A program made the translations under genes and the position numbers. From assembly GCF_001908205.1 (NCBI RefSeq), contig NZ_LGHL01000020.1, forward strand, positions 25,284 to 89,283: 64,000 nucleotides of DNA. Reading direction: 5' to 3'. Position 1 is the first letter of the stretch. Each line of letters opens with the position of its first letter. The notes beneath the pieces were generated by a model, which was not told where the DNA came from, searched no databases, and saw only the letters and a list, made by a program, of their open reading frames with translations. Shown here one piece after another: positions 17,723 through 27,465 of the stretch. The stretch is from Bradyrhizobium sp. NAS80.1 (GTDB lineage: Bacteria; Pseudomonadota; Alphaproteobacteria; Rhizobiales; Xanthobacteraceae).

Positions 17723-18139
17723 TTAAGCCGCGTCGGCTTCCTTCTCCTGCACCGGGCCGGAGTCCTGGCCCTTGGCATCGACGTCGCGATCGACGAACTC
17801 GATTACGGCCATCGCAGCGTTGTCGCCGTAACGGAAGCCGGCCTTGATGATGCGGGTGTAGCCGCCCTGGCGGTCCTTGTAGCGGGTCGCCAGCGTGTCG
17901 AAGAGCTTCTTGACCATGTCGACATCGCGCAGCTCCGCGATCGCCTGGCGGCGAAGCGACAGACCGCCCTTCTTGCCGAGCGTAACGAGCTTCTCGACGA
18001 TCGGGCGCAGCTCCTTGGCCTTCGGCAGCGTGGTGACGATCTGCTCGTGCTTGATCAGCGCGGCCGCCATGTTGGCGAACATCGCCTTGCGGTGCTCGGC
18101 GGTGCGGTTGAGCTTCCGATGAACCTTGCCGTGACGCAT
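17723..18139 (-). CDS. rplQ: 50S ribosomal protein L17
   Basis: This 138-residue protein has the L17 opening [25 protein letters not shown]. The conserved [17 protein letters not shown] and [28 protein letters not shown] follow. The C-terminal ~20 residues ([18 protein letters not shown]) are an acidic tail beyond the E. coli length of 127, common in alphaproteobacteria. L17 binds domain III of 23S rRNA near the tunnel exit. It is the last gene of the alpha cluster, 144 nt after rpoA, and the spacer carries a dispersed repeat. Confidence 0.97.
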   Translation of the reverse strand: MRHGKVHRKLNRTAEHRKAMFANMAAALIKHEQIVTTLPKAKELRPIVEKLVTLGKKGGLSLRRQAIAELRDVDMVKKLFDTLATRYKDRQGGYTRIIKAGFRYGDNAAMAVIEFVDRDVDAKGQDSGPVQEKEADAA

Positions 18140-18219
18140 GTGATTAGTCCTTACGTTAAAACTGCCGCGACGGTTCGTCGGACATGTTGCTCAGGTGGGC
18201 TGCCTGCGTTCGCCCAGAT

Positions 18220-18280
18220 AGCTAGTAGCGAATGGCGAGTAGCGAGTTGTTATTCGCTATTCGCCTCTCCCTATTCGCCA
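18220..18280. repeat. Dispersed hairpin repeat in the rpoA-rplQ spacer
   Basis: The arms GGCGAGTAGCGAGT (18234-18247) and ATTCGCTATTCGCC (18252-18265) pair with G-T wobbles, followed by CTATTCGCC (18271-18279). The same 14-mer arms occur in opposite orientation in the tuf-rpsJ spacer at 32766-32806. It is an interspersed element rather than part of rpoA or rplQ. Confidence 0.75.
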
Positions 18281-18283
18281 AAC

Positions 18284-19315
18284 TTAGTAGTGATCCTCGA
18301 AGCGCTTGGCGAGCTCGTCGATGTTCTCCGGCGGCCAGCCCGGCACTTCCATGCCGAGGTGCAGACCCATCTGGGCCAGCACTTCCTTGATCTCGTTCAG
18401 CGACTTGCGGCCGAAGTTCGGGGTGCGAAGCATTTCGGCTTCCGACTTCTGCACGAGGTCGCCGATGTAGACGATGTTGTCGTTCTTCAAGCAGTTGGCC
18501 GAACGCACCGACAGCTCGAGCTCGTCCACCTTCTTGAGGAAGGCCGGGTTGAAGGCGAGGTCCGGGATGATCTCCTGGGCGACTTCCTTGCGCGGCTCTT
18601 CGAAGTTGACGAACACGTTGAGCTGATCCTGCAGGATACGCGCGGCGTAAGCCACGGAGTCATCCGGCGAGATCGCGCCGTTGGTCTCGATCGTCATGGT
18701 CAGCTTGTCGTAGTCGAGGATCTGGCCCTCACGGGTGTTCTCGACCTTGTAGGAGACCTTGCGGACCGGCGAGTACAGGCTGTCGACCGGGATCAGGCCG
18801 ATCGGCGCGTCCTCGGGACGGTTGCGCTCGGCGGGCACATAGCCCTTGCCGGTGGCGACCGTGAACTCCATGCGGATCTCGGCGCCCTCGTCGAGGGTGC
18901 AGATCTGGAGGTCCGGGTTGAGCACGGTGACGTCGCCGACGGTCTGGATGTCGCCGGCGGTGACAACGCCCGGGCCCTGCTTCTTCACGACCATGCGCTT
19001 GGGGCCCTCGCCCTGCATCTTGATCGAGATGTCCTTGATGTTGAGCACGATGTCGGTGACGTCTTCACGGACGCCAGCAATCGAGGAGAACTCGTGCAGC
19101 ACACCGTCGATGTGCACCGACTGCACCGCCGCGCCCTGGAGCGAGGAGAGCAGGATGCGGCGCAGCGCGTTGCCGAGCGTCTGGCCGAAGCCGCGCTCGA
19201 GCGGCTCGGCGACGATGGTCGCGAAACGGGTCGAATCGCTGCCGGGCGTGACCTGGAGCTTGTTCGGTCGAATCAGTTCTTGCCAATTTTTCTGGATCGT
19301 CACTGTTTCACCCAT
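18284..19315 (-). CDS. rpoA: DNA-directed RNA polymerase alpha subunit
   Basis: This 343-residue subunit starts assembly of the core RNA polymerase and contacts promoter UP elements and activators. The N-terminal domain (about 1-235) has the dimerisation region [18 protein letters not shown]. The C-terminal domain (about 255-330) keeps the DNA-binding helix [16 protein letters not shown] with the Arg equivalent to E. coli R265, and [14 protein letters not shown]. The final [21 protein letters not shown] matches alphaproteobacterial forms. It sits in the conserved rpsM-rpsK-rpoA-rplQ order; rpsD, which precedes rpoA in E. coli, is missing here as in other alphaproteobacteria. A spacer hairpin lies upstream at 19399-19418. 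Confidence 0.98.
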   Translation of the reverse strand: MGETVTIQKNWQELIRPNKLQVTPGSDSTRFATIVAEPLERGFGQTLGNALRRILLSSLQGAAVQSVHIDGVLHEFSSIAGVREDVTDIVLNIKDISIKMQGEGPKRMVVKKQGPGVVTAGDIQTVGDVTVLNPDLQICTLDEGAEIRMEFTVATGKGYVPAERNRPEDAPIGLIPVDSLYSPVRKVSYKVENTREGQILDYDKLTMTIETNGAISPDDSVAYAARILQDQLNVFVNFEEPRKEVAQEIIPDLAFNPAFLKKVDELELSVRSANCLKNDNIVYIGDLVQKSEAEMLRTPNFGRKSLNEIKEVLAQMGLHLGMEVPGWPPENIDELAKRFEDHY

Positions 19316-19398
19316 ACAGGCCAGTCAATTTGACAGTTCAAAATACTGGCGTTGGAGAAAGGCCGCAGATCATTCCCGCGGCTTCGCAAAAAGTCATC

Positions 19399-19418
19399 GC
19401 GGGCGTCAATGCGCCCGC
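19399..19418 (-). other. Intercistronic hairpin between rpsK and rpoA
   Basis: The arms GCGGGCG (19399-19405) and CGCCCGC (19412-19418) form a 7-bp stem with a 6-nt loop. On the minus strand GATGACTTTTTG follows, so it may weakly attenuate or protect transcripts between rpsK and rpoA. The effect is inferred from form only. Confidence 0.45.
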
Positions 19419-19427
19419 AACTTGGTA

Positions 19428-19817
19428 TCAAACGCGCCGACGCTTGCGGGGACGGCAACCGTTGTGCGGGATCGTGGTCACGTCGCGGATCGAGGTGACG
19501 GTGAAGCCTGCGGCCTGGAGTGCGCGCAGCGCCGACTCGCGGCCTGAACCGGGACCGGCGACTTCGACTTCCAGCGTGCGCATGCCGTGCTCCTGCGCCT
19601 TCTTCGACACGTCCTCGGCGGCAACCTGCGCGGCGTACGGGGTCGACTTGCGCGAGCCCTTGAAGCCCATCGTGCCGGCGGAGGACCAGGCAATCGTGTT
19701 GCCCTGCGCGTCGGTGATGGTGATGGTCGTGTTGTTGAACGACGAGTTCACATGCGCGACGCCGGAGGCGATGTTCTTGCGCTCACGACGACGAACGCGG
19801 GTGGCTTCCTTGGCCAT
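19428..19817 (-). CDS. rpsK: 30S ribosomal protein S11
   Basis: This 129-residue protein has the S11 core [45 protein letters not shown] and the characteristic end [18 protein letters not shown]11 sits on the 30S platform with S6, S18 and S21, and shapes the E-site mRNA path. It follows rpsM by 122 nt and precedes rpoA by 112 nt in the alpha cluster. Length matches the family. Confidence 0.98.
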   Translation of the reverse strand: MAKEATRVRRRERKNIASGVAHVNSSFNNTTITITDAQGNTIAWSSAGTMGFKGSRKSTPYAAQVAAEDVSKKAQEHGMRTLEVEVAGPGSGRESALRALQAAGFTVTSIRDVTTIPHNGCRPRKRRRV

Positions 19818-19939
19818 TGACTACCTTTCCTGGAGATCTCAAACGCCGCCGTAACGCCAGCGGCTACACCTGTGGAACGAAAGGCGCGTGGCGAACGGGT
19901 CATCCCCTTTCGCCACACGCCGCGATTGGATTCGAAAAC

Positions 19940-20308
19940 TTACTTCTTCTTGCCGGCGATGGCCTTGGCCGGGCCCTTGCGCGTACGCGCATTGGTGTGG
20001 GTACGCTGACCGCGCACCGGCAGGCCGCGACGATGACGCAGGCCGCGATAGCAGCCGAGGTCCATCAGACGCTTGATGTTGATGCCGACCTCACGACGCA
20101 GGTCGCCCTCGACGAGATAGTCGCGGTCGATCACTTCGCGGATCTGGAGCACTTCGGCGTCGCTGAGCTGATTGACGCGACGATCCTCGGGGATCTTCAC
20201 CTTCTCCAGGATCTCACCGGCGTTCTTCGCGCCGATGCCATGGATGTACTGGAGCGCGATCAGCACGCGCTTGTTGGTGGGAATGTTCACGCCGGCAATA
20301 CGGGCCAC
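19940..20308 (-). CDS. rpsM: 30S ribosomal protein S13
   Basis: This 122-residue protein begins [26 protein letters not shown] and ends with the basic [25 protein letters not shown] tail that reaches the P-site tRNA. S13 also forms intersubunit bridges with L5. It is the first gene of the alpha cluster and has a credible promoter upstream at 20460-20489, so the cluster can be expressed apart from the spc genes. Confidence 0.98.
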   Translation of the reverse strand: MARIAGVNIPTNKRVLIALQYIHGIGAKNAGEILEKVKIPEDRRVNQLSDAEVLQIREVIDRDYLVEGDLRREVGINIKRLMDLGCYRGLRHRRGLPVRGQRTHTNARTRKGPAKAIAGKKK

Positions 20309-20459
20309 GGCCTTCTCTCCTGTTGCCGATCCCTCGTCAGGAATCGGTCTTTAAGTGCTTGCTTTCTCGGGCAGGTGTTCACAAACGCGAACACGACGCC
20401 CACCCCCGGTCTTCCTGGGGCCCGGCATCGTCTGAAACTATCCGACTTGGATGCGGGGC

Positions 20460-20489
20460 TTATTAAGGGATTCCGGGGGCTTCCGTCAA
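20460..20489 (-). promoter_or_regulatory. Sigma-70-like promoter for rpsM-rpsK-rpoA-rplQ
   Basis: On the minus strand TTGACG (20484-20489) is followed after 18 nt by TAATAA (20460-20465). Transcription would start near 20453, about 145 nt before rpsM. The match to TTGACA-TATAAT is close. The site lies in the 187-nt adk-rpsM gap, where a separate alpha-operon promoter would be expected. Confidence 0.6.
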
Positions 20490-20495
20490 CCGCTG

Positions 20496-21365
20496 CTAGC
20501 GCCTGGCTCGCTTTTTCGTGACCTTTTTTGCGGCCTTTTTGGCACCCTTTTTGACAACCTTCTTGGCGGTCTTTTTGGCCGCTTTCTTTACCGTCTTCTT
20601 GGCGGTCTTCTTGGCTGCCTTGTAGGTGCCCTTAACGGCCTTCTTGGGGGCCTTTTTCGCGGATTTGGCGGCCTTTTTGGCCGTTTTCGCCGGCTTTTGG
20701 GCCGCTTTGTTCGCGGCCTTGGCCTTTTTGGCGGGGGCAGCCTTGGCTGCGCTTCGGGCATGCGTCTTGGGTTCGACCGCCCCGAGCGCCAGCAGCTGGC
20801 GATGGATGGCGCGGGTGACCTCGTCGATAGCCATCATGCCGTCGATGGTCGAGAGCTTCCGCCGCTCGGAATAGTAGTGAATCAGTGGCTCCGTCTGGCT
20901 GCGGTAGCTGGCAAGCCGCTTGGTCAGGACCTCCGGGGTGTCGTCGACCCGAACCTCCTCCCCGCGCTCCCGCATCTGGGCGACGCGAGTCTCGACGCGA
21001 CTCAGAAGCGCGCTTTCGTTGACGCGCAGCTCGATCACCGCATCGAGCTTGAGGTGCTTGTGCCTGAGCAGTTCGTCGAGCGCCTCGGCCTGCGGAACGG
21101 TGCGCGGGAAACCGTCCAGGATGAAGCCGTTCCTGGCGTCCGGCTGGTCGATTCGGTCGGAGATGATTCCGACCACGATCTCGTCGGGCACGAGGCCGCC
21201 GCCGGCCATGATCTCCTTGGCCTTGAGTCCGACCGGCGTTCCCGCCGCAACGGCTGCGCGCAACATCTCGCCGGTCGAGAGCTGGACGATGCCATAGCGC
21301 TGCACCAGAAGTTGCGCCTGGGTCCCCTTGCCCGACCCCGGCGGCCCCAGAAGTATAATTCTCAT
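20496..21365 (-). CDS. adk: Adenylate kinase with histone H1-like C-terminal tail
   Basis: This 289-residue protein interconverts ATP + AMP and 2 ADP. Residues 1-195 are a complete short-LID kinase: P-loop GPPGSGKGT (8-16), LSTGEMLR (29-36), [10 protein letters not shown] (80-89) and the [19 protein letters not shown] segment. Residues ~200-289 are an extra tail made almost entirely of Lys, Ala and Thr, in repeats of the type AKKTAKK, ending KKRARR, like histone H1 and AlgP/Hc1-type DNA-binding tails. The start at 21365 matches the canonical [10 protein letters not shown]; the frame continues further upstream without family similarity. It follows secY by 275 nt, the usual alphaproteobacterial place, and has its own promoter-like site. 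The kinase assignment is firm; the tail's nucleic-acid role is inference. Confidence 0.95.
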   Translation of the reverse strand: MRIILLGPPGSGKGTQAQLLVQRYGIVQLSTGEMLRAAVAAGTPVGLKAKEIMAGGGLVPDEIVVGIISDRIDQPDARNGFILDGFPRTVPQAEALDELLRHKHLKLDAVIELRVNESALLSRVETRVAQMRERGEEVRVDDTPEVLTKRLASYRSQTEPLIHYYSERRKLSTIDGMMAIDEVTRAIHRQLLALGAVEPKTHARSAAKAAPAKKAKAANKAAQKPAKTAKKAAKSAKKAPKKAVKGTYKAAKKTAKKTVKKAAKKTAKKVVKKGAKKAAKKVTKKRARR

Positions 21366-21463
21366 CGGCGTACGCCCCCCGGATTGGTGAGCGATACGTC
21401 GCGCACCTGTGTTTGAAGTTCGAGAACAGTGCAAACCATAATCGGCGCCGCACCGCTACCCAT

Positions 21464-21493
21464 ATCATAGGGGAGCGAATGGGCGGACGCCAA
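21464..21493 (-). promoter_or_regulatory. Possible adk promoter
   Basis: On the minus strand TTGGCG (21488-21493), an 18-nt spacer and TATGAT (21464-21469) form a plausible sigma-70 promoter in the 275-nt secY-adk gap. The start would be near 21457, about 90 nt before the adk ATG. The -35 is imperfect. Confidence 0.45.
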
Positions 21494-21640
21494 CAAGGCC
21501 TTTGAAATCAGTGTTTCGCTGCAGTGAGAGCAGCTCTGCCGATGCGATCGAATGCCTGGGTGATGGCCTCGGCGGGCGCCGCGCGTTGCTCGCGCGGCGA
21601 ATCGGCGGCGCATTCGCGCCGACATAAGAGGGCGCCGCGC

Positions 21641-22972
21641 TTAGCGGCGGCGGCCCCGCAGCTTCGACTTCCGGATCAGGCCTTCGTACTGATGGGCTAG
21701 CAGATAGCCCTGCACCTGCGCCACCGTGTCCATGGTGACGCTGACGACGATCAGCAGCGAGGTGCCGCCGAAATAGAATGGCACCGAGGCGTAGGAGATC
21801 AGGATCTCCGGGATCAAGCAGACGATCGCCAGATAGATCGCGCCGAGCACAGTGATGCGCGACAGCACGTAGTCGATATATTCCGCGGTGCGCTCGCCGG
21901 GACGGATGCCCGGGATGAAGCCGCCGTGCTTCTTCAGATTGTCCGCGGTCTCGGTCGGGTTGAACACGATCGCGGTGTAGAAGAACGCGAAGAACACGAT
22001 CAGCGCGAGATAGAGGATCAGGAACAGCGGACGGCCGTGACCGAGCTGCGTGGTGATCCACTGGAACCATTCCGGCCCACTGCCCGCGTTGAAGTTCGCA
22101 ACCGTCGTCGGCAGCAGGAGCAACGATGACGCGAAGATCGGCGGGATCACGCCCGAGGTGTTGAGCTTGAGCGGCAGATGCGAGGACTGGCCCTCGAACA
22201 TCTTGTTGCCGACCTGGCGCTTCGGATACTGGATCAGCAGCCGGCGCTGAGCGCGCTCCATGAACACGATGAAGGCGATCACGGCGATCGCCATGATGAT
22301 GACGACAAGGATCAGGCCGGTCGACATCGCGCCTTGACGGCCGAGCTCGAGCATGTTGGCGAGCGCCGCGGGCAGCTCGGCGACGATGCCGGAGAGAATG
22401 ATGAGCGAGATCCCGTTGCCGATGCCGCGCGAGGTGATCTGTTCGCCCAGCCACATCAGGAACATGGTGCCGCCGGTCAGCGTGATCGCCGTGGACAGGC
22501 GGAAGAACATGCCGGGCTCGCTGACGACGTTGCCGGCGCCTTCGAGGCCCACCGCGATACCGTAGGACTGGAATGCTGCCAGGATGACCGTCAGGTAGCG
22601 CGTGTACTGGTTCAGGGTCTTGCGGCCGGCCTCGCCTTCCTTCTTCAGCGCCTCGAGCTGGGGCGAGACGGTGGTCAGGAGCTGGATGATGATCGAGGCC
22701 GAGATGTACGGCATGATGTTCAGCGCGAATATCGCCATGCGGTGGATGCCGCCGCCGGCGAACATGTTGAACATGCCGAGGATACCGCCCGCCTGCGAGC
22801 GGAACACCTGTTCCCAGATGTTGGGATCGATACCGGGCAGCGGAATGTAGGTTCCGAGCCGGTAAACGAGCAGCGCACCCAGCGTGAACCAGATGCGCTT
22901 CTTCAGTTCGTCGGCCTTGGCAAACGCGCCGAAATTGAGATTGGCTGCCAGTTGTTCCGCTGCAGAGACCAT
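21641..22972 (-). CDS. secY: Preprotein translocase subunit SecY
   Basis: This 443-residue protein is the central channel subunit of the Sec translocase, with ten transmembrane helices. Family marks include the N-terminal LKKRIWFTLGALLVYRLGTYIPLPGI, plug-region residues after helix 1, GNGISLIILSGIVAELP, and the C5 loop KKHGGFIPGIRPGERTAEYIDYVLSRIT. It ends in a basic RKSKLRGRRR. It closes the spc cluster after rplO, from which it is separated by 148 nt containing a GC-rich hairpin. Its partner SecE is encoded at 58615-58806; SecG is not in this window. Confidence 0.98.
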   Translation of the reverse strand: MVSAAEQLAANLNFGAFAKADELKKRIWFTLGALLVYRLGTYIPLPGIDPNIWEQVFRSQAGGILGMFNMFAGGGIHRMAIFALNIMPYISASIIIQLLTTVSPQLEALKKEGEAGRKTLNQYTRYLTVILAAFQSYGIAVGLEGAGNVVSEPGMFFRLSTAITLTGGTMFLMWLGEQITSRGIGNGISLIILSGIVAELPAALANMLELGRQGAMSTGLILVVIIMAIAVIAFIVFMERAQRRLLIQYPKRQVGNKMFEGQSSHLPLKLNTSGVIPPIFASSLLLLPTTVANFNAGSGPEWFQWITTQLGHGRPLFLILYLALIVFFAFFYTAIVFNPTETADNLKKHGGFIPGIRPGERTAEYIDYVLSRITVLGAIYLAIVCLIPEILISYASVPFYFGGTSLLIVVSVTMDTVAQVQGYLLAHQYEGLIRKSKLRGRRR

Positions 22973-23088
22973 CTTGGACTTTCTCCCGCCGCCTTACGCG
23001 CCGTTATGCCCGCGGCCGGGCTACTTTAGCGGACGCCGGACATTATCTGGGGCTCGGCTTCGATAAGTCCACGTCCCGCATGCGTAAA

Positions 23089-23107
23089 GGCCCGCGAGCC
23101 GCGGGCC
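23089..23107 (-). other. Hairpin between rplO and secY
   Basis: GGCCCGCG (23089-23096) and CGCGGGCC (23100-23107) form an 8-bp stem with a 3-nt loop; on the minus strand it is followed by TTTACG. It could partly attenuate transcription into secY or stabilise the upstream mRNA end. It is too T-poor to call a full terminator. Confidence 0.45.
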
Positions 23108-23120
23108 AATGACGCAGATG

Positions 23121-23606
23121 TTACGCCGCCTCGCCTTCTTCCTTGGCAGGGGCGAGGATCTTCACCGAGCCGCCCGCCTTCTCGACCGCTGCAATCGCGG
23201 TCTTCGTGGCGCCGTGGACTTCGATGTTGAGCTTGGACTTGAGCTCGCCGCGGCCAAGCAGCCGCAGGCCGGCCTTGGCGCGCCGCAGCACGCCGCCCTT
23301 CACCAGCGCTTCGACGTTCACGACGCTGCCGGCGTCGATCTTCTTGGCATCGACCGCTTCCTGGAGCCGGTCGAGATTGATCTCGGCGAACTCCACGCGG
23401 AAGATGTTGTTGAAGCCGCGCTTGGGCAGACGGCGATGCATCGGCATCTGGCCGCCCTCGAAACCCTTGATGCGCACGCCCGAACGCGCGGTCTGGCCCT
23501 TGCCGCCGCGGCCGGACTGCTTGCCCTTGCCCGAACCGATGCCGCGGCCGACGCGCATACGCTTTTTGCGCGAGCCGGCGTTGTCGGCGATATCGCTGAG
23601 CTTCAT
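23121..23606 (-). CDS. rplO: 50S ribosomal protein L15
   Basis: This 161-residue protein starts [22 protein letters not shown] with the Gly-rich [18 protein letters not shown] segment that threads into 23S rRNA, then [18 protein letters not shown]. The C-terminal domain holds [25 protein letters not shown]. It is a late-assembly protein of the large subunit. In the spc cluster it lies 75 nt after rpmD; that spacer contains a dispersed palindrome. The C-terminus is extended about 15 residues over E. coli, with an acidic end. Confidence 0.97.
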   Translation of the reverse strand: MKLSDIADNAGSRKKRMRVGRGIGSGKGKQSGRGGKGQTARSGVRIKGFEGGQMPMHRRLPKRGFNNIFRVEFAEINLDRLQEAVDAKKIDAGSVVNVEALVKGGVLRRAKAGLRLLGRGELKSKLNIEVHGATKTAIAAVEKAGGSVKILAPAKEEGEAA

Positions 23607-23628
23607 CGCCCTTCTCCTTGTGTCTTGC

Positions 23629-23673
23629 GCATGATCATCACCGAAAACCGGTGCCCGCTTTTCGGGATCAAGC
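23629..23673. repeat. Rhizobiales-type palindromic repeat in rpmD-rplO spacer
   Basis: GCATGATC (23629-23636) and GATCAAGC (23666-23673) bracket CCGAAAACCGGTGCCCGCTTTTCGG, giving an imperfect palindrome. It matches the GCATGATC..AAAACCGGT..TTTTCGGGATCATGC repeats I know from many Rhizobiales genomes. Here it occupies most of a 75-nt spacer inside the ribosomal operon. Confidence 0.7.
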
Positions 23674-23681
23674 GCCTTTGC

Positions 23682-23876
23682 TTACTTCTCGTCGACGATA
23701 CGGACGAGATGGTGAACCTTCTCGATCATGCCACGGACCGCCGGGGTGTCCGGCAGTTCACTGGTGCGACCGATCTTGTTGAGCTTGAGCCCGATCAGCG
23801 TCGAGCGCTGCGAGTGATGGCGGCGGATCGCGCTGCCGGTCTGCTCGAGCTTGATCGTCTTGCTGGCCTTGGCCAT
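23682..23876 (-). CDS. rpmD: 50S ribosomal protein L30
   Basis: This 64-residue protein reads [57 protein letters not shown], the full L30 signature with its ferredoxin-like fold. It binds 23S rRNA domain II. It is placed between rpsE (23-nt gap) and rplO in the spc cluster. Length is as in other proteobacteria. Confidence 0.97.
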   Translation of the reverse strand: MAKASKTIKLEQTGSAIRRHHSQRSTLIGLKLNKIGRTSELPDTPAVRGMIEKVHHLVRIVDEK

Positions 23877-23899
23877 GGGAGTCTACTCCAAAGCTTCCG

Positions 23900-24496
23900 T
23901 TAGTCGGCAGCCGCCTCGGCATCGCCGCCGATACGGCGGGACTGCAGAGTGGACACCTTGATGTTGCGGCGGGCTGCGACCGAACGCGGCGAATCCTGAT
24001 GCTTCAGCGCGTCGAAAGTCGCGCGAACCATGTTGTACGGGTTCGACGAGCCGATCGACTTCGCCACCACGTCCTGAACGCCGAGCGTCTCGAACACGGC
24101 GCGCATCGGGCCACCGGCGATGATGCCGGTACCGGCTGGAGCTGCACGCAGGTAGACACGGCCCGCGCCATGACGGCCGGCGATGTCGTGATGAAGCGTG
24201 CGGCCCTCCCGCAGCGACACGCGGGTCAGGTTGCGCTTGGCGGACTCGGTTGCCTTGCGGATCGCCTCAGGCACTTCGCGCGCCTTGCCGTGACCGAAGC
24301 CGGCGCGGCCCTTCTGGTCGCCGATCACGACCAGCGCTGCGAAACCGAAGCGCTTGCCGCCCTTGACGACCTTGGCCACGCGATTGATGTGGACGAGCTT
24401 GTCGACGAACTCGCTGTCGCGCTCCTCGCGCTCCCTGCGTTCACGTCCGCCGCCGCGTTGATCGCGTCCACCACGTTGTTCGCGTTCAGCTGCCAT
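23900..24496 (-). CDS. rpsE: 30S ribosomal protein S5
   Basis: This 198-residue protein has the double-stranded-RNA-binding-like N-domain [30 protein letters not shown] and the C-domain [44 protein letters not shown]5 guards decoding accuracy and helps form the mRNA entry site. The first ~28 residues ([24 protein letters not shown]) are an extra charged extension compared with the 167-residue E. coli protein, typical of this lineage. It follows rplR by 47 nt. Confidence 0.97.
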   Translation of the reverse strand: MAAEREQRGGRDQRGGGRERREREERDSEFVDKLVHINRVAKVVKGGKRFGFAALVVIGDQKGRAGFGHGKAREVPEAIRKATESAKRNLTRVSLREGRTLHHDIAGRHGAGRVYLRAAPAGTGIIAGGPMRAVFETLGVQDVVAKSIGSSNPYNMVRATFDALKHQDSPRSVAARRNIKVSTLQSRRIGGDAEAAAD

Positions 24497-24543
24497 GGTT
24501 TTTCCAATCCTTCAGAGGCTTACGCCTCAATCCTCAAATTCTG

Positions 24544-24906
24544 TTAGAAGCTCAGCCCGCTCTCACGCGCAGCGTCGGCAAGAGCCTTGACGCGCCCGTG
24601 ATAGAGATAGCTGCCGCGATCGAACACGACTTCCTTGACGCCCTTCTCGGCGGCGCGCTCGGCCAGCAGCTTGCCGACCGCCTTCGCCGCATCGATGTCG
24701 GCGCCGGTCTTGCCGCCGTCGCGCATCGCTTTCTCGAGCGACGAGGCAGAGGCCAGCGTCTCGCCCTTCAGGTCGTCGATGACCTGGGCGTAGATGTGCT
24801 TGGACGAGCGGAACACCGACAGGCGCGGACGGCCGCCACCGGAGCGGCGCAGCTTCAGCCGCACACTCCGCTTGCGCCGGGCATTCGTAACCTTGGCTTT
24901 CGACAT
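24544..24906 (-). CDS. rplR: 50S ribosomal protein L18
   Basis: This 120-residue protein contains the L18 pattern [35 protein letters not shown] and ends [28 protein letters not shown]. It binds 5S rRNA with L5 and helps anchor it to the large subunit. It starts 11 nt after the rplF stop, consistent with coupled translation in the spc cluster. Confidence 0.97.
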   Translation of the reverse strand: MSKAKVTNARRKRSVRLKLRRSGGGRPRLSVFRSSKHIYAQVIDDLKGETLASASSLEKAMRDGGKTGADIDAAKAVGKLLAERAAEKGVKEVVFDRGSYLYHGRVKALADAARESGLSF

Positions 24907-24917
24907 GACCGGCTCCG

Positions 24918-25451
24918 TTACTTCTTCTTGCCTTCCTTGCGGAAGATGAATTCGCCAACATACTTCACGCCCTTGCCCTTGTAGGGCTCCGGCGGACGAT
25001 AGGCGCGGATCTCGGCGGCGACCTGACCGACGCGCTGGATGTCGCTGCCGGTCACCGTGATCTCGGTCGGCTTCGGCACTGTGATCGTGATCCCCTCCGG
25101 GATCGGATAGACCACGTCGTGGCTGTAGCCGAGCGCGAGCTGCAGGTTCTTGCCCTGCATCGCGGCGCGGTAACCGACGCCGGTGATTTCGAGCTTCTTC
25201 TCGAAGCCCTTGGTGACGCCTTCGACCAGATTCGCGACCTGGGCGCGAGCGGTGCCGTACAGCGCCCGCGCGCGGTTGGTCTCAGCCCGCGGCTTGACCT
25301 TCACCTGGCCGTTCTCGAGCTTCACCTCGACTTCGTCATGGACGACGAACTGAAGCTGGCCCTTCGGCCCCTTCATCTTGACGGTCTGCCCATCGACGGT
25401 CGCGGTAACACCCGACGGCACCGCCACAGGCCTTTTGCCAACACGTGACAT
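24918..25451 (-). CDS. rplF: 50S ribosomal protein L6
   Basis: This 177-residue protein has two repeated alpha/beta domains: [30 protein letters not shown] at the N-terminus and the C-domain with [24 protein letters not shown] and the conserved [18 protein letters not shown]6 sits near the GTPase-associated centre and sarcin-ricin loop. Length is as in E. coli (177). It lies between rpsH (16-nt gap) and rplR. Confidence 0.97.
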   Translation of the reverse strand: MSRVGKRPVAVPSGVTATVDGQTVKMKGPKGQLQFVVHDEVEVKLENGQVKVKPRAETNRARALYGTARAQVANLVEGVTKGFEKKLEITGVGYRAAMQGKNLQLALGYSHDVVYPIPEGITITVPKPTEITVTGSDIQRVGQVAAEIRAYRPPEPYKGKGVKYVGEFIFRKEGKKK

Positions 25452-25467
25452 GGATCAAAAATCCTTC

Positions 25468-25866
25468 TCAGAACACCGTGAAGAGGACTTCACCGCCCAC
25501 ATTCGCGTCGCGCGCGCTGTGGTCGGCCATGATCCCCTTCGGCGTCGACAACACCGAAATGCCGAGCCCGTTATTGACCCGCGGCAGGTTCTTCACCGAG
25601 GCGTAAACGCGACGCCCGGGCTTGGAGACACGTTCGATCTCGCGGATGACGGGCTCGCCGTCGAAATACTTCAGCTCGATCTCGATCTCGCTGCGGCCCG
25701 AGGAATGCTCGAGCGTGGCGTAGCCGCGGATGTAGCCCTCGGTCTTGAGGACCTCGAGCACGTTCTCGCGCATCTTCGAACCAGGCGTGGACACCTTGGT
25801 CTTGGAGCGCATCTGGGCGTTGCGGATGCGGGTGATCAGATCGCTGATTGGATCGTGCGTAGACAT
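25468..25866 (-). CDS. rpsH: 30S ribosomal protein S8
   Basis: This 132-residue protein starts [30 protein letters not shown] and ends with the S8 signature [34 protein letters not shown]8 binds the central domain of 16S rRNA, and in E. coli also represses the spc mRNA near rplE; a similar role here is inferred from position only. It lies 14 nt after rpsN. Confidence 0.97.
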   Translation of the reverse strand: MSTHDPISDLITRIRNAQMRSKTKVSTPGSKMRENVLEVLKTEGYIRGYATLEHSSGRSEIEIELKYFDGEPVIREIERVSKPGRRVYASVKNLPRVNNGLGISVLSTPKGIMADHSARDANVGGEVLFTVF

Positions 25867-25880
25867 CTAAACGACCCTCC

Positions 25881-26186
25881 TTACCAGCTGGACTTCACGA
25901 GGCCCGGGACCATGCCCTTGGAGCCAAGTTCGCGCAGCGCGATACGGGACAGCTTGTTCTTGCGGTAGTTCGAGCGCGGGCGGCCCGACAGCTCGCAACG
26001 CAGGCGGATGCGGGTCGCCGACGAGTTGCGCGGCATTTCCGCCAGCTTCAACGTCGCAGCGAAACGCTCTTCCATCGGCAGCTTCTTGTCGGCGATGATC
26101 GCCTTCAACCGCTCACGCTTCGCGGCGGCGTTCTTCACCATCCGCTTGCGCCGGTTGTTCTTCTCGACTGAACTCTTCTTTGCCAT
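25881..26186 (-). CDS. rpsN: 30S ribosomal protein S14 (zinc-free type)
   Basis: This 101-residue S14 is the long, zinc-independent form: it has no CxxC pairs, and its C-terminus is [43 protein letters not shown]. The N-terminal basic helix ([24 protein letters not shown]) is typical. S14 belongs to the 30S head. It lies 46 nt after rplE and 14 nt before rpsH in the spc cluster. Confidence 0.97.
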   Translation of the reverse strand: MAKKSSVEKNNRRKRMVKNAAAKRERLKAIIADKKLPMEERFAATLKLAEMPRNSSATRIRLRCELSGRPRSNYRKNKLSRIALRELGSKGMVPGLVKSSW

Positions 26187-26232
26187 GCTTGGCTCCTGGG
26201 TATCCGCGTTTGAGAGGCTTTAGGTCAGCGTC

Positions 26233-26782
<550 letters not shown>

Positions 26783-26790
<8 letters not shown>

Positions 26791-27097
26791 CGATCTCAGC
26801 TCCCGAGCTCTTGGCGATGCGAACCTTCTTGCCGTCCGCCAGAATCTTGAATCCGACGCGGGTCGGCTTTCCGTCCTTGCCGACATACGCGATGTTGGAC
26901 AGTTGGATCGGCGCCTCTTTCGAGATGATGCCGCCCTCCTGGGCCTGCGTCTGCTTCTGGTGACGCTTGACCATGTTGATGCCGCGCACGAGCGCGGTGC
27001 CGGCGTCCGGGCGCACCTCGAACACCTCGCCGGTACGACCCTTGTCGCGACCGGTCAGCACGACGACCTTGTCGCCCTTGCGGATCTTCGCAGCCAT
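26783..27097 (-). CDS. rplX: 50S ribosomal protein L24
   Basis: This 104-residue protein has the KOW-type start [27 protein letters not shown] and [35 protein letters not shown]24 is an early assembly initiator binding the 5' end of 23S rRNA and lining the tunnel exit. Its start overlaps the rplN stop by one base (TGATG) and its own stop overlaps rplE, so translation is tightly coupled across the three genes. The open frame upstream of 27097 overlaps rplN and is not used. Confidence 0.97.
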
Positions 27098-27465
27098 CAC
27101 AGCACCTCCGGCGCGAGCGAAATGATCTTCATGTGGTTCTTGGCGCGCAGCTCGCGCGGCACGGGCCCGAAGATACGGGTGCCGACCGGCTCGGCCTGGT
27201 TGTTGATCAGAACGGCGGCGTTGCGGTCGAAGCGGATGACCGAACCGTCGGCGCGGCGGATGTCCTTGCGGACGCGCACCACGACGGCCTTCATCACGTC
27301 GCCCTTCTTCACCTTGCCACGCGGAATCGCTTCCTTGATCGAGACGACAATGACGTCGCCGATCGTGGCGTAGCGGCGCTTGGAGCCCCCGAGCACCTTG
27401 ATACACATGACACGGCGTGCGCCAGAATTGTCGGCCACGTCGAGGTTGGTCTGCATCTGAATCAT
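27097..27465 (-). CDS. rplN: 50S ribosomal protein L14
   Basis: This 122-residue protein reads [33 protein letters not shown] at the start and has the conserved [35 protein letters not shown]14 forms intersubunit bridges and is the binding site for RsfS. It opens the spc part of the cluster, 84 nt after rpsQ; I see no convincing promoter in that gap, so S10 and spc may be one transcript. Confidence 0.98.
   Translation of the reverse strand: MIQMQTNLDVADNSGARRVMCIKVLGGSKRRYATIGDVIVVSIKEAIPRGKVKKGDVMKAVVVRVRKDIRRADGSVIRFDRNAAVLINNQAEPVGTRIFGPVPRELRAKNHMKIISLAPEVL

Noticed and set aside
21366..21640. Possible rpmJ (L36) or infA after secY
   Set aside because: No short frame in the secY-adk gap has the L36 cysteine pattern or IF-1 sequence; their absence is normal for this lineage.
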